DNA of 64,000 bases from positions 806,001 through 870,000 of the forward strand of contig NZ_LMGI01000001.1 in the NCBI RefSeq assembly GCF_001427105.1. Reading direction: 5' to 3'. Under the pieces are notes generated by a model. That model was not told the origin of the DNA and made no database searches. It saw only the letters and a list, made by a program, of their open reading frames with translations. The position numbers were made by a program, and so were the translations under genes. Positions 16,253 to 25,344 of the stretch are shown here, piece after piece; the first letter of the stretch is position 1, and each line of letters starts with the position of its first letter. Source of the stretch: Sphingopyxis sp. Root154 (GTDB lineage: Bacteria; Pseudomonadota; Alphaproteobacteria; Sphingomonadales; Sphingomonadaceae).

Positions 16253-18616
16253 CTAGAATTTATAGGCCGCGCTGAAGCGGAACGACCGGCCGAGGATCGG
16301 GCGCGCGTTGACGACTTCGCCCCCTGCCTGCCCCAGCGTGCGCGGATCGCCTTCGGTCAGGCCGACCTTGTCGGTCAGATTGTCGGCGGTGACCGCGAAC
16401 TGCAGCGCGTCGTTGACGTCGACGGTCACCCCCGCATCGATCTTGAAATAATGCGGCAGCGACTGGGTGTTCGCGGTGTCGGAGAAGCGGTCGCCGACGT
16501 AGCTGAAGGTCGAATAGAGCGAGACCTTGCTATTGTCGCCGAACTCGATGTCGTACGACGGCGTCACGCGCCATTGCCACTTCGGCTGGCGTTGCACGCG
16601 GTTGCCGCTGAGGTCGATCGTCCCGCCGCCCGCGAAGAAATCGCGGTATTTCGCATCGAGCCACGTGCCCGAGAAGGCGATGGCGAAATTGTCGATCGGA
16701 CGGATCTGCCCTTCGAGTTCGATCCCGGTGCTGCGCGCGCCGCCGATGTCGGCAACCGGCGCGCCATTCTGGATCACCGTCGTGACCAGCCCCTTGAACT
16801 TGGTGTGGAACAAGGTGGCATAGAGCGACACGAGGTCGGTGCGGAGCTTCACCCCACCCTCGAAATTGTCGACGCGCGGCGACACGAAAATCCCGTCGCG
16901 CAGATTGTCGAAGAAGGGGTTGGTGTTGCCGCGGTTGTAGCGGGCATAAACGCCGACCGACGACGAGACGTCGTAGTTCAGCCCCGCGGTCCACGACCAC
17001 GCGCCCTTCTTGTATGCGATGTTGCGGAAGGTGCCGTTGAGCACCGCCGTGCCGTTGTTGTACAGCGTATTGGGGTTGTTATCGGTGTCGACCGAGCTGT
17101 TGTTCTCTATCGTGCCCGTCGCCTTGTAATTCTGGTAGCGGATGCCGGCGTCGAAGCGCAGCTCGGGCGTGATCTGGAACTCGTCGACCGCATAGAAGGC
17201 ATATTCGCGGCCGTCATAGGCGGCGTTGACGTTGAAGAACGATCCTTGGGTGAAGCCGTTGCTCGACGCGACCCGGCCGTCAGCGAGCGTCAGGTTGAGC
17301 AGGCGGCCGTGGTTTTCCGCGGTCAACAGGTGGACGTTGCCGAGGTTCCACTGGTCGTCCGACGAGAAGTCCGAATAATAGGCGCCGACGGTGAACTTGT
17401 TATTCCCGCTTTCCCATTCGACTGCGAGGTCGTTGGTGAAATCCTCGATCTGCTTGCGCACGATCCACGTGCCCGCGCGGATCACCTGCTGGGTGCCGGC
17501 GACCGCCTGCCCGCCATTGACATAGGTCAGGCTGCCGACCGTGCTGCCGAGCGAGGCGGCGTAGGCGTTCGCGGTCGTCGCCGTGCTGGCGGGGACGAGA
17601 CCCGTCGTGTCGGCATCGCCCTTGAGGTAACTCGCGCGATAGCGCAGCTGGAAACCCTCGCCGATCTCGTAATCGAAATTGGTGCCGAGGTTGACCAGCT
17701 TTGCCCCGCGGCCGTCGGCAAGGTCGGCGCGCGTGCCGTCGGGAAGCGTGCTGAGCCGCGTTTCGGGACCCGCGAGCACGCCGGTGCCGGGATCGATATT
17801 GCCGAACTGGCGCACCTTGTCGCCGTCGCGGATCACCGGGATCGGCAGCAGCCATTGGCCGCGATCGTTGAGGTAGCGCGCGAAGACGAGGATCGAGCCC
17901 TTGTCGAGATCGTGGCGGACGTTGGCGGTGATCTGACCGCCCTTTTCGGCGGTGAAACCGGGGCTACGGATGCCTTCGCCGCTCGAATAATAGCCGCCGA
18001 CCATGAAGCTGGTATTCTCGCCGAGCGGGCCCGAGAGCAGCATGTCGCCGCGCAGGTCGCCATAGTCGGTGATGCTGGCCTTCACGAGGCCCTCGAAATC
18101 GCGGCCGCCTTCCTTCTGGACAAAGTTGACGGTCAGGCCGGGCTGGCCACTGCCGAACAGCGCGCCGGTGCCGCCGCGGACCGCCTCGACGCGCTCGATC
18201 GTCTCGTCGATGCGGATCAGCTGGGTGTTTTCGAGGAACGACAGGGTCGGGGGCGAGAAGAAGGGCACGCCCTGCACCATCAGCGTGACGAATTCGGCGT
18301 CGCCGCCCGACGGGTAGCCGCGCACAAAGATGTTCGCGCCATTCTGGCCGCCCGAGCTTTCGGCCGACACGCCGGGGATGACCTTGAACAGGTCGGCGGT
18401 GCTGTTCGGCGCGGCGCGATCGATCGCGTCCGAATTGATGCTGGTGATCGCGAACGCCGCATCCTGGCGGTTGACCCCGCCGCCGGCGGTGCCGGTGACG
18501 ATGATCTCTTCATTGGCCGCGGCCGCGTCATCGGGTTGAGGCGCTTCCTGGGCGAAAGCCGTGGTCGGCAACGCGATCAGCGCAATCGACGATAGCAAAT
18601 AGGTTCGTTTCAACAT
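16253..18616 (-). CDS. TonB-dependent receptor (fourth; alpha-glucoside module)
   Basis: A 787-residue outer-membrane receptor. The signal peptide ends PTTAFAQ (about 23). The TonB-box-like EEIIVTGTA is followed by the plug with FVRGYPSGGDAEFV and VEAVRGGTGALFGSGQPG, wording that recalls FpvA/FhuE-type plugs more than the aromatic-type receptors at 4527 and 12095. The last strand is SFRFSAAYKF with terminal Phe. GGAGG lies before the ATG. Its start overlaps the stop of the phosphorylase fusion by 7 bases. It is most likely the uptake receptor for the oligosaccharide split by that enzyme. Confidence 0.92.
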   Translation of the reverse strand: MLKRTYLLSSIALIALPTTAFAQEAPQPDDAAAANEEIIVTGTAGGGVNRQDAAFAITSINSDAIDRAAPNSTADLFKVIPGVSAESSGGQNGANIFVRGYPSGGDAEFVTLMVQGVPFFSPPTLSFLENTQLIRIDETIERVEAVRGGTGALFGSGQPGLTVNFVQKEGGRDFEGLVKASITDYGDLRGDMLLSGPLGENTSFMVGGYYSSGEGIRSPGFTAEKGGQITANVRHDLDKGSILVFARYLNDRGQWLLPIPVIRDGDKVRQFGNIDPGTGVLAGPETRLSTLPDGTRADLADGRGAKLVNLGTNFDYEIGEGFQLRYRASYLKGDADTTGLVPASTATTANAYAASLGSTVGSLTYVNGGQAVAGTQQVIRAGTWIVRKQIEDFTNDLAVEWESGNNKFTVGAYYSDFSSDDQWNLGNVHLLTAENHGRLLNLTLADGRVASSNGFTQGSFFNVNAAYDGREYAFYAVDEFQITPELRFDAGIRYQNYKATGTIENNSSVDTDNNPNTLYNNGTAVLNGTFRNIAYKKGAWSWTAGLNYDVSSSVGVYARYNRGNTNPFFDNLRDGIFVSPRVDNFEGGVKLRTDLVSLYATLFHTKFKGLVTTVIQNGAPVADIGGARSTGIELEGQIRPIDNFAIAFSGTWLDAKYRDFFAGGGTIDLSGNRVQRQPKWQWRVTPSYDIEFGDNSKVSLYSTFSYVGDRFSDTANTQSLPHYFKIDAGVTVDVNDALQFAVTADNLTDKVGLTEGDPRTLGQAGGEVVNARPILGRSFRFSAAYKF

Positions 18617-21585
18617 GGCATATCCTCCACTTTACCTGTTCTGATTGAAAGGCGTCCGCGCGCCGCCGCTTCCTGTTCTGCTGACAGGATCCGGCCGAGC
18701 GTCAGATCGCCTATGGCGGTGACGTTGATCTCGGCATCGGGCAGCGCCTCTTCCGACCCGATGCCAATGGCCACCATGCCCGCCGCATGGATGGCCGAAA
18801 TTCCCGCTTGTGCGTCTTCGATCCCGACGCACTGGTTCGCGGCGAGGCCCATGCCGTCGGCACAGGCCAGAAAGATGTCGGGCGCCGGCTTTCCGTGCGC
18901 GACCCCGCCCGCGTCGGCGATAAAGTCGAACTGGTCGGCGATACCAAGCAGTCGCACGACGTCACCGGCGTTGCGGCTCGCCGACGCAAGGCCGATTTTC
19001 AGTCCGGCGGCGCGCAGCTCGGCGAACAGGCCAGTGACGCCCGCGAAGAGATTAGCGGGAGAATAATCGGCCAGCCGCGCCCGATAGAGCGCATTCTTTT
19101 CCGCCAGCATCGCGTCGAACGCCTCGGGGTCGACAACGGCACGGGCTTGATCGAGGATCAGCCGCAACGATCCCGCGCGGTCGACCCCTTTCAACTGCTC
19201 GTTCACCGCACGGTCGAAAGCGAAGCCATATGTATCGGCGAGCGCCTGCCACGCTTGATAATGATCCTCCGCGGTGTCGGTCAGCACGCCGTCGAGGTCG
19301 AAGATCGCACCCTTCACCGTCGGCCGCGTCAGCGTCGAGGGGGCCGCGCCGACCCACAGCGGCCGCCCATGATCGAGAATATCGAGCGGGGCGCCGGACA
19401 ACAGGCGATAGGTGCAGCCCGCGGCGTCGACCGCAAGCTCGATCACGCTGCCGCGCCATTGCAGGCGAAAGCGGTAGCCTTGCCAGGCTGACGGAAGCGT
19501 TGGAGCGAAGGCCGGCACCCGCCCGTCGAGCCGCAAGCCGCCCCACCCCTGCGCCAAGACCAGCCAGCTTCCCGCCAGCGCGGCCATATGCAAGCCGTGC
19601 GAGGTATTGCCGTGGCGATCTTCCAAATCGACGAAGGCGCATTCGCGCATGAAATCGAGCGCCGCCGCCTCGTCGCCGAGCCGTGCCGCGATGATCGCGA
19701 AAGACACCGACGACAGCGTCGAATCATGCGTCGTGACGCGGCCATAATAGTCGAGGTTGCGCCGCTGCTGCGACACCGGCATCGACACCAGGTCCATCGC
19801 CATCGCCTGGACGACATTGCCCTGCTTCGCCACCTGGTGCCGGAACAGGATCATCGGATGATAGCGCATTAACAGCGGGCCGTCCTGGCCCGGCGTTTTC
19901 AGGCCGGGCAGTTCGGGGCGGCCGAGGAAGGCGTCGTCCTGCGGATTGATGCCGAGCAGCGGGTCAACGGGCAGCCACATTGCGTCGGCTGCCTTGCGCC
20001 ACGTCGCGATCTCGTCGTCATCGAGACCGATCGCACCTGCCAGCGCCGCGAGATCGCCCCGCGCATGCAACCAGTCCGCCGTCTCGGCCGCATAGCCAAG
20101 GTGCCGGCGCGCGATCGCGTTGGTATAGAAATCATTGTCGACGAGCGCCGAATATTCGTCGGGCCCGGTCACGCCATGGATGCAGAAAGCGCCGCCGCGC
20201 CGCGCATCGAACGCGCCGATCTCGATCCACATGCGCGCGGTTTCGAACAGCATTTCAGCCGCGCGCGCACGAAACGCCTCATCGCCCGTCGCCGCGACAT
20301 AGAGCGCGAGCGCATAGGCTATGTCGCCATTGATATGATATTGCGCCGATCCCGTCGGATAGTGCGACGAACATTCGTCACCCGCGATCGTTCGCCACGG
20401 ATAAAGCGCACCGCGCGAATGACCGAGCGCCTTTGCATGCGCGCGCGCGCGGTCAAGCTTGCCGATGCGATAGGCGAGCAAGGTCCGCGCCTTGCCCGGC
20501 GCCTGCAGCGCGAGCACCGGCAGCATGAAGGTTTCGGCGTCCCAGAAATAATGGCCCTCATAGCCCTCGCCGGTCAGCCCCTTGGCGCCGATGCTGTGGC
20601 CCGGATCGCGGCTGGCCGACTGATGGAGCTGGAACAGGTCGAACCGCAGCGCCGCGGTCATCGCCTCGTCGCCGTCGATCGCCAACGCAGCGCCGTCCCA
20701 TAGCGCCTCCACCGCTGCACGCTGGCCTTGGGAAATCGCGTCGAAGTCCACCGCCGCATCGTCGAAAACCGCGAGGTCGACCGGGCGGCCGCGGGCGGAT
20801 GCCAGCGCGACCACCCGGTCGATCGTCAGGGTGCCGCCGGCGACCAGCGCGCCTCGCACGACATGCCCCGCGCCATCCGCCGTAACTTCGGCAGCGGGCG
20901 CGGCAACTTGCTGGCGATAGGCGAGCTCGACGACATCCTGCGCGAACCGGGCAACCGTGGTCGGGTCGCCCGGCAGGGGGGGGCTGATAGTCCAGACCGG
21001 CCGCAACCGGGCCGAGATGCGCGGATCGTCAGCTTCGGCGTTGCCAGCGCCCGCGCCCTCGATCCCATAGGTCAGCCGGACCTCGACCGCGCCACCGAAA
21101 TCGATCGGCCGGAGGTGGATACGCGACGCGACGCAAGCGCTGCCGGCCAGCGGGACGACGCGGTCGACCGCAATTTCGAGCGTGCGATCGCCGGCAAGCC
21201 GCCAACGCGAGATGCGGCGAAGCTGGCCGCCCTCGAAATCAAGCGCGCTTTCGGTGTCGACGAGTTCGGCCGCATCGAAATCGACCGGCGCGCCATCGAT
21301 ATGGATGCGCAGCAGCACCGGGCTGGGGCATGCGATCCGCGTATCGGTCGCGGTCGCGTAACCGGGAAAGCTTTCATGATAGGCGATCGGCCGGCGGACA
21401 TAGGCGTCCGGAAGATAGGCGCAGGGCCTGGCCGCGCATTCGTCGATCACCCCTTCGACGCCGACCAGCCCGTTGGCGAGCGCGAAGAGCGCATGCGCCT
21501 GCGCACCGGTCGCCGACGCACCGTGCCGGACGAGCCGCATCGCTTCGGGGGAATGTTCGATAGTCGCCACGCCGTCCTCACCCAT
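18610..21585 (-). CDS. GH65 disaccharide phosphorylase fused to beta-phosphoglucomutase
   Basis: A 991-residue bifunctional cytoplasmic enzyme. Residues 1 to about 750 are a glycoside hydrolase family 65 phosphorylase. It has an N-terminal beta domain, an (alpha/alpha)6 barrel with HYFWDAETFMLPVL (345-358), the general acid Glu477 in GVTGPDEYSALVDNDFY, the KQGNVV segment near 588 and the phosphate-site THDSTLSS (619-626). Residues about 757-985 are a HAD-family beta-phosphoglucomutase with the nucleophile Asp763 and acid/base Asp765 in FDLDGVLTDT, SASRN and GIEDAQAG. Family 65 enzymes release beta-glucose 1-phosphate from maltose, trehalose, kojibiose or nigerose; the fused mutase turns it into glucose 6-phosphate. 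The exact disaccharide is not readable from sequence. GAGGAG sits 8 bases before the ATG at 21585. A long inverted repeat lies in the promoter. Confidence 0.94.
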   Translation of the reverse strand: MGEDGVATIEHSPEAMRLVRHGASATGAQAHALFALANGLVGVEGVIDECAARPCAYLPDAYVRRPIAYHESFPGYATATDTRIACPSPVLLRIHIDGAPVDFDAAELVDTESALDFEGGQLRRISRWRLAGDRTLEIAVDRVVPLAGSACVASRIHLRPIDFGGAVEVRLTYGIEGAGAGNAEADDPRISARLRPVWTISPPLPGDPTTVARFAQDVVELAYRQQVAAPAAEVTADGAGHVVRGALVAGGTLTIDRVVALASARGRPVDLAVFDDAAVDFDAISQGQRAAVEALWDGAALAIDGDEAMTAALRFDLFQLHQSASRDPGHSIGAKGLTGEGYEGHYFWDAETFMLPVLALQAPGKARTLLAYRIGKLDRARAHAKALGHSRGALYPWRTIAGDECSSHYPTGSAQYHINGDIAYALALYVAATGDEAFRARAAEMLFETARMWIEIGAFDARRGGAFCIHGVTGPDEYSALVDNDFYTNAIARRHLGYAAETADWLHARGDLAALAGAIGLDDDEIATWRKAADAMWLPVDPLLGINPQDDAFLGRPELPGLKTPGQDGPLLMRYHPMILFRHQVAKQGNVVQAMAMDLVSMPVSQQRRNLDYYGRVTTHDSTLSSVSFAIIAARLGDEAAALDFMRECAFVDLEDRHGNTSHGLHMAALAGSWLVLAQGWGGLRLDGRVPAFAPTLPSAWQGYRFRLQWRGSVIELAVDAAGCTYRLLSGAPLDILDHGRPLWVGAAPSTLTRPTVKGAIFDLDGVLTDTAEDHYQAWQALADTYGFAFDRAVNEQLKGVDRAGSLRLILDQARAVVDPEAFDAMLAEKNALYRARLADYSPANLFAGVTGLFAELRAAGLKIGLASASRNAGDVVRLLGIADQFDFIADAGGVAHGKPAPDIFLACADGMGLAANQCVGIEDAQAGISAIHAAGMVAIGIGSEEALPDAEINVTAIGDLTLGRILSAEQEAAARGRLSIRTGKVEDMPC

Positions 21586-21620
21586 GGCGAAGACTCCTCG
21601 GCCTTCGCTCTCGATCGCGG

Positions 21621-21674
21621 GTTTCCCGCAAAATGGTATCGATGTCAAGGTATCGATACCATTTTGCGGGAAAC
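21621..21674. promoter_or_regulatory. Perfect 23-bp-arm inverted repeat, probable LacI operator region
   Basis: The arms at 21621-21643 and 21652-21674 are exact reverse complements and are separated by GTCAAGGT. The inner part carries GGTATCGATACC at 21649-21660, a 12-bp palindrome of the kind bound by LacI-family repressors, and TGGTATCGATGTCA at 21634-21647 as a second, imperfect copy. It lies between the LacI gene and the phosphorylase start, in the right place to control the latter. The arms extend beyond the TATCGATA core, so RNA hairpin formation in the 5' leader is also possible. Confidence 0.7.
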
Positions 21675-21706
21675 ATAGGATGCAGTGCAAAGAAAGCGCT
21701 GTTATC

Positions 21707-22714
21707 CTAGCTTTCCCGGACGATCAGGACCACGGGCATCGCACGTGACGCGACCGCTTTCCCGGCCACTTTGTCGAGAACCTTTTGCGCCAGCAGTTCG
21801 CCCCCGACGCCCCAGTCTTGCCGGATGCTCGTGAGGCGCGGCGAAAAAAGCGCCGCCCCCGGGGAATCGTCGAATCCGACGACCGACACATCGCCGGGAA
21901 CCGCATGCCCATATGCCTGCAACGCCTCAATCGCACCCATCGCAATCGCGTCGCTGCTTGCAAAGATGCCATCGAAGCCGAGGCTTTGCCCGTCCAGCAG
22001 CGGCGTCACCGCCTCGCGGCCGGCAGCGAGCGTGAAGGCGCAGGGAATGTTGCCGGCGATCGCCGCATCCGAACCCGCGAGCCCCGCCTCGAATCCTCTC
22101 AGCCGATCCTCGGCCTCGCCATGTTCTGCATCGCCGAGGAACAGCAGACGGCGGCATCCGCGGCGAAGCAGATATTCGGCGGCGAGGCGCCCGCCCTCGC
22201 GATTGTCGCTGCCGACGACGATCCGTTCGGGCGGGCCGTGTTCGGCGCCCCAGACCACATACGGAAGCCCGGTCGCCTCGATCACCGCCGCGGCGTCGTC
22301 ATGCACCCCCTGCCCCAGCAGGATCACTCCGTCGGCCGAAGGCGGCGCTTCCGAAAACAGGTCGATGGTGGTGAGCACCATATTCTGCCCCGCCGCGGTC
22401 AGTTCTTGCAGGATGCCCCCGAGCAGCAGCAACGGATAGGGCTCGCTCATCAGACGCTCGTGCGACGGCGTCATTTCGATCACGACCGCGATCGTCCGCG
22501 TGCGCTGTTGCCGCAGGTTGCGCGCCGACACGTTGAGCCGGTAACCCATGCGCTCGGCCGTCTCGCGGACCAGCGTGCGCGTGCTGTCCTTCACCGTCGA
22601 ATGGTTCGAGAGCGCGCGCGAAACGGTGATTTTCGCGACGCCCAGCTCGCGAGCCACATCCGCCATCGTCGGCCGCGCGCCGTCGGTGGGCTTTCCTTTA
22701 CTCACCCGCAGCAT
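21707..22714 (-). CDS. LacI-family transcriptional regulator
   Basis: A 335-residue repressor with an N-terminal lambda-like helix-turn-helix (MADVARELGVAKITVSRALSNHSTV, about residues 17-41), hinge helix (SARNLRQQRTRTIAV) and a periplasmic-binding-protein-like effector domain ending in DVSVVGFDDSPGAALFSPRLTSIRQD. I chose the ATG at 22714; an internal ATG at 22666 starts right at the DNA-binding domain, and an upstream in-frame start would overlap the divergent glycosylase gene. The gene precedes the phosphorylase on the same strand, with the inverted-repeat operator between them, so it is the obvious regulator of the alpha-glucoside module. The inducer is probably the disaccharide or a sugar phosphate. 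Confidence 0.92.
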   Translation of the reverse strand: MLRVSKGKPTDGARPTMADVARELGVAKITVSRALSNHSTVKDSTRTLVRETAERMGYRLNVSARNLRQQRTRTIAVVIEMTPSHERLMSEPYPLLLLGGILQELTAAGQNMVLTTIDLFSEAPPSADGVILLGQGVHDDAAAVIEATGLPYVVWGAEHGPPERIVVGSDNREGGRLAAEYLLRRGCRRLLFLGDAEHGEAEDRLRGFEAGLAGSDAAIAGNIPCAFTLAAGREAVTPLLDGQSLGFDGIFASSDAIAMGAIEALQAYGHAVPGDVSVVGFDDSPGAALFSPRLTSIRQDWGVGGELLAQKVLDKVAGKAVASRAMPVVLIVRES

Positions 22715-22888
22715 CGCATGGTGACGGATGGCGAGAATCGATGCGCTGAGCCATGCCGCACCCCTAACGCCCGACGGCCGGCTTTCACAAGCCGCTTCAC
22801 AGCCGGATGCATTTTGTACCGGGTTGCCATCCCGGCTGTGCGTCCATGACGGTTGACGCTTCCTGAAGCCGACGCCAAGTCTCCGTGA

Positions 22889-24067
22889 GTGACGATCACC
22901 CTCTCTCTCAAGGAAGCGCGCCGAATCGTGCTCGCCGCGCAGGGTTTCGGCGTCCGTCGCCCCGACCAGCCGACGGCCCTCCATTTACGCAAATCGCTGG
23001 GCCGTCTGGGGCTCTTTCAGATCGATAGCGTCAACGTTCTGGCGCGCGCGCATTATCTTCCTGCCTTCTCGCGGCTCGGCGGCTATGATCGCGCGCTGCT
23101 CGAACGCGATGCCTGGGGCCCGACCCGCCAGCGGCGCCTGTTCGAATATTGGGCGCATGAGGCCTCGCTGCTTCCGCTCGAGCTTCATCCGCTGCTCCGC
23201 TGGCGCATGGCCCGCGCCGAGCGGGGCGAGATCGGCTATCAGGCCCTGAAGCGCTTTGCGATCGAGCACCGCCCCGAAGCACAGGCCGTGCTCGACCGGA
23301 TTATCGCCGAGGGGCCGCTGACGGCCGCCGATTTCGAGAACGGATCGAGCAAAAGCGGCTGGTGGGAATGGAGCCACACCAAACATGCCCTGGAATTTCT
23401 GTTCTGGTCGGGCAGGATCACCACCGCGACGCGCCGCGGTAGCTTTGCGCGGGTCTATGACCTGCCTGAACGCGTGTTGCCCAGGGCCGTTCTCGACCTG
23501 CCCACGCCCGATGCCGCAAGCGCGCAACGCGCGTTGATCGAACGGAGCGCCCGAGCGCTTGGCGTCGCGACTGCCGCGGATTTGCGCGACTATTATCGGC
23601 TAAAGCCCGATGAAGCCGATGATGCGATCACTGCGCAGGCCGAGGCGGACGTTCTTTTGCCCGCGCGGGTCGAAGGCTGGAGCCAGAAGGTCTGGGTACA
23701 CCGCGACGCCCGCCTGCCCCGCCGCGTGAGGGGTGCGGCGCTACTCGCCCCGTTCGACCCACTGATCTGGGAGCGCAGTCGCACCGAACGTCTGTTCGGA
23801 TTCCGCTACCGTATCGAAATCTATGTCCCGCAGGACAAGCGCACCCACGGCTATTACGTCCTGCCCTTCCTGATGGACGACGCGCTGGTGGCGCGCGTCG
23901 ATCTCAAGGCCGATCGCCAGGCCGGCGTCCTGCTCGCGCACCGGATCACGCTCGAACCGGGCGCTCCCGCCGAGACGCTGGAGCGTCTCGGGATCGAACT
24001 CGACCGGATGGCGGCATGGCTTGGCCTGGCAGGCGTCCGGATCGGCGTGACGATCGCGTCATCCTGA
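22889..24067 (+). CDS. AlkX/YcaQ-like DNA glycosylase (HTH_42 family)
   Basis: A 392-residue protein of the winged-helix family that includes E. coli YcaQ (AlkX), a DNA glycosylase that unhooks interstrand crosslinks and removes N-alkylated purines. The catalytic QxD motif is present as Gln44-Ile-Asp46 in LGLFQIDSVNVLARAHYLP; the related AlkZ of Streptomyces has QxQ instead. Other conserved parts are LFEYWAHEASLLP, GWWEWSHTKHALEFLFWSG, LLAPFDPLIWERSRTERLFGF and YYVLPFLMDDALVARVDLKADR. The start is GTG at 22889 (another GTG four bases earlier is out of frame). It is divergent from LacI and overlaps the aminotransferase gene tail-to-tail by 9 bases. It is probably unrelated to the sugar module. 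Confidence 0.88.
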   Translation: MTITLSLKEARRIVLAAQGFGVRRPDQPTALHLRKSLGRLGLFQIDSVNVLARAHYLPAFSRLGGYDRALLERDAWGPTRQRRLFEYWAHEASLLPLELHPLLRWRMARAERGEIGYQALKRFAIEHRPEAQAVLDRIIAEGPLTAADFENGSSKSGWWEWSHTKHALEFLFWSGRITTATRRGSFARVYDLPERVLPRAVLDLPTPDAASAQRALIERSARALGVATAADLRDYYRLKPDEADDAITAQAEADVLLPARVEGWSQKVWVHRDARLPRRVRGAALLAPFDPLIWERSRTERLFGFRYRIEIYVPQDKRTHGYYVLPFLMDDALVARVDLKADRQAGVLLAHRITLEPGAPAETLERLGIELDRMAAWLGLAGVRIGVTIASS

Positions 24068-25327
24068 GGCAGAAGCCAATTCCCTGATCGCCTTGGCGAG
24101 CATGTCCACGTCGCCCGGTCCGTTGAACAGCGCCGGCGTGATCCGGACGCACGCCCCGCGCGCCGGTCCGGTACGATGCACCGAGAAGATCTGGTGCTCG
24201 TCGAGCAGGCGTTTGGCGACCGCGACATTGTCCGCTTCGCTGGTGCGGCCGGCGAGGCGGAAGGATGTGATGCCGCCGTGCAGGCGCGGATCGGCGGGGG
24301 TCAATATCTCGACCCCCGGCGCGCCGCGCAGCGGTTCAGCCCAGCGATCGCGCAAATAGCGCAGGCGTGCCGCGCGCGCCGCATCGCCGATCGCGTCCTG
24401 GAAATCGAGCGCGGCGGGGACGGTGAGCTGCGCCGCGAAATCGACCGTGCCCGTATGCACGCGTGCCTGGGCCGTCGCGGCGAACGGCGGGTCGTTAGCG
24501 ATATCGGGGTCGATCAGCTCGACCTTCGTCTTGCGGATATAGAGCGCACCGACCCCGAGCGGGGCTCCCATCCACTTGTGCAGGTTCAGCCCGACGAAAT
24601 CGGCGCCCAGATCGGGCAGCGCGAAGTCGAGCTGCCCCCAGCTGTGCGCCGCATCGACGATCGCATCGACCCCGCGTGCGCGCGCCATCGCGACGATTTC
24701 GCGGACGGGAACGACAAGGCCGGTCCGGTGGCTGAGGTGGGTGAGCAGGATCAGCCGGACGCGGGGGTTGGCCTTGAGCGCCGCTTCGTAGCAGTCGATC
24801 AGCCCCTGATGCGTCGCGGGTTCGGGCAGCGCGATGCGCACCACATCGACGCCGCGGGTTTTCTTGAGAGAATCGCAGCACGCCTGCATGCTGTCATAAT
24901 CGAGATCGGCATAAAGCACGGCGTCGCCGGCGCGCAGCCGGTTATACCCGCCGATCAGGGCCTTGAGCGCCTCGGTCGCGTTGCGGGTGAAGGCGATTTC
25001 TTCGGGCGCGACGCCCAGCTTCGCCGCGACCCGCGCGCGCACCGCGAGAAGATCGGGGAAAAGCCCGCGGCGGGCATAATAGCTCGTCGCGCGGTTCACC
25101 CGCCGCACCGCGGCTTCATATTGTTCGAGCACAGGCCGCGCCATCATGCCCCAATTGCCATTCTCGAGCTGGATGATGTCGCCGATCACATCATATTGCG
25201 CCGCGACCTTTGCCCAATAAGACTCGTCATCGGGCCGGGCGCCCGCCGGCAGCGGCGCGGCTTCGAGCCGCCCCGCCACTGGCGCCGCCGCGGCGGCCAT
25301 CAGCATCTGCCTCCGATTCAGCTCCAC
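24059..25327 (-). CDS. Tat-exported class V aminotransferase-fold PLP enzyme
   Basis: A 422-residue PLP enzyme of the aminotransferase class V/isopenicillin N epimerase group. The N-terminus MELNRRQMLMAAAAAP is a Tat-type signal with the twin arginine at 5-6, predicting export of the folded, cofactor-loaded enzyme to the periplasm. The PLP lysine is Lys251 in GLNLHKWMGAPLG, the pyridine-nitrogen Asp is Asp225 in VDAAHSWGQ, and FTRNATEAL contacts the phosphate. It follows the TonB receptor at 25345 by 17 bp on the same strand, so the receptor probably imports its amino-acid-like substrate. The reaction (epimerisation, lyase or desulfuration) cannot be fixed. Confidence 0.87.
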   Translation of the reverse strand: MELNRRQMLMAAAAAPVAGRLEAAPLPAGARPDDESYWAKVAAQYDVIGDIIQLENGNWGMMARPVLEQYEAAVRRVNRATSYYARRGLFPDLLAVRARVAAKLGVAPEEIAFTRNATEALKALIGGYNRLRAGDAVLYADLDYDSMQACCDSLKKTRGVDVVRIALPEPATHQGLIDCYEAALKANPRVRLILLTHLSHRTGLVVPVREIVAMARARGVDAIVDAAHSWGQLDFALPDLGADFVGLNLHKWMGAPLGVGALYIRKTKVELIDPDIANDPPFAATAQARVHTGTVDFAAQLTVPAALDFQDAIGDAARAARLRYLRDRWAEPLRGAPGVEILTPADPRLHGGITSFRLAGRTSEADNVAVAKRLLDEHQIFSVHRTGPARGACVRITPALFNGPGDVDMLAKAIRELASASG

Positions 25328-25344
25328 GCGCGTTCCCTTTGCCG

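Noticed and set aside
16451..18595. Open frame of 714 codons opposite the fourth TonB receptor
   Set aside because: Same reason: composition reflects the complement of a receptor gene and no domain is recognisable.
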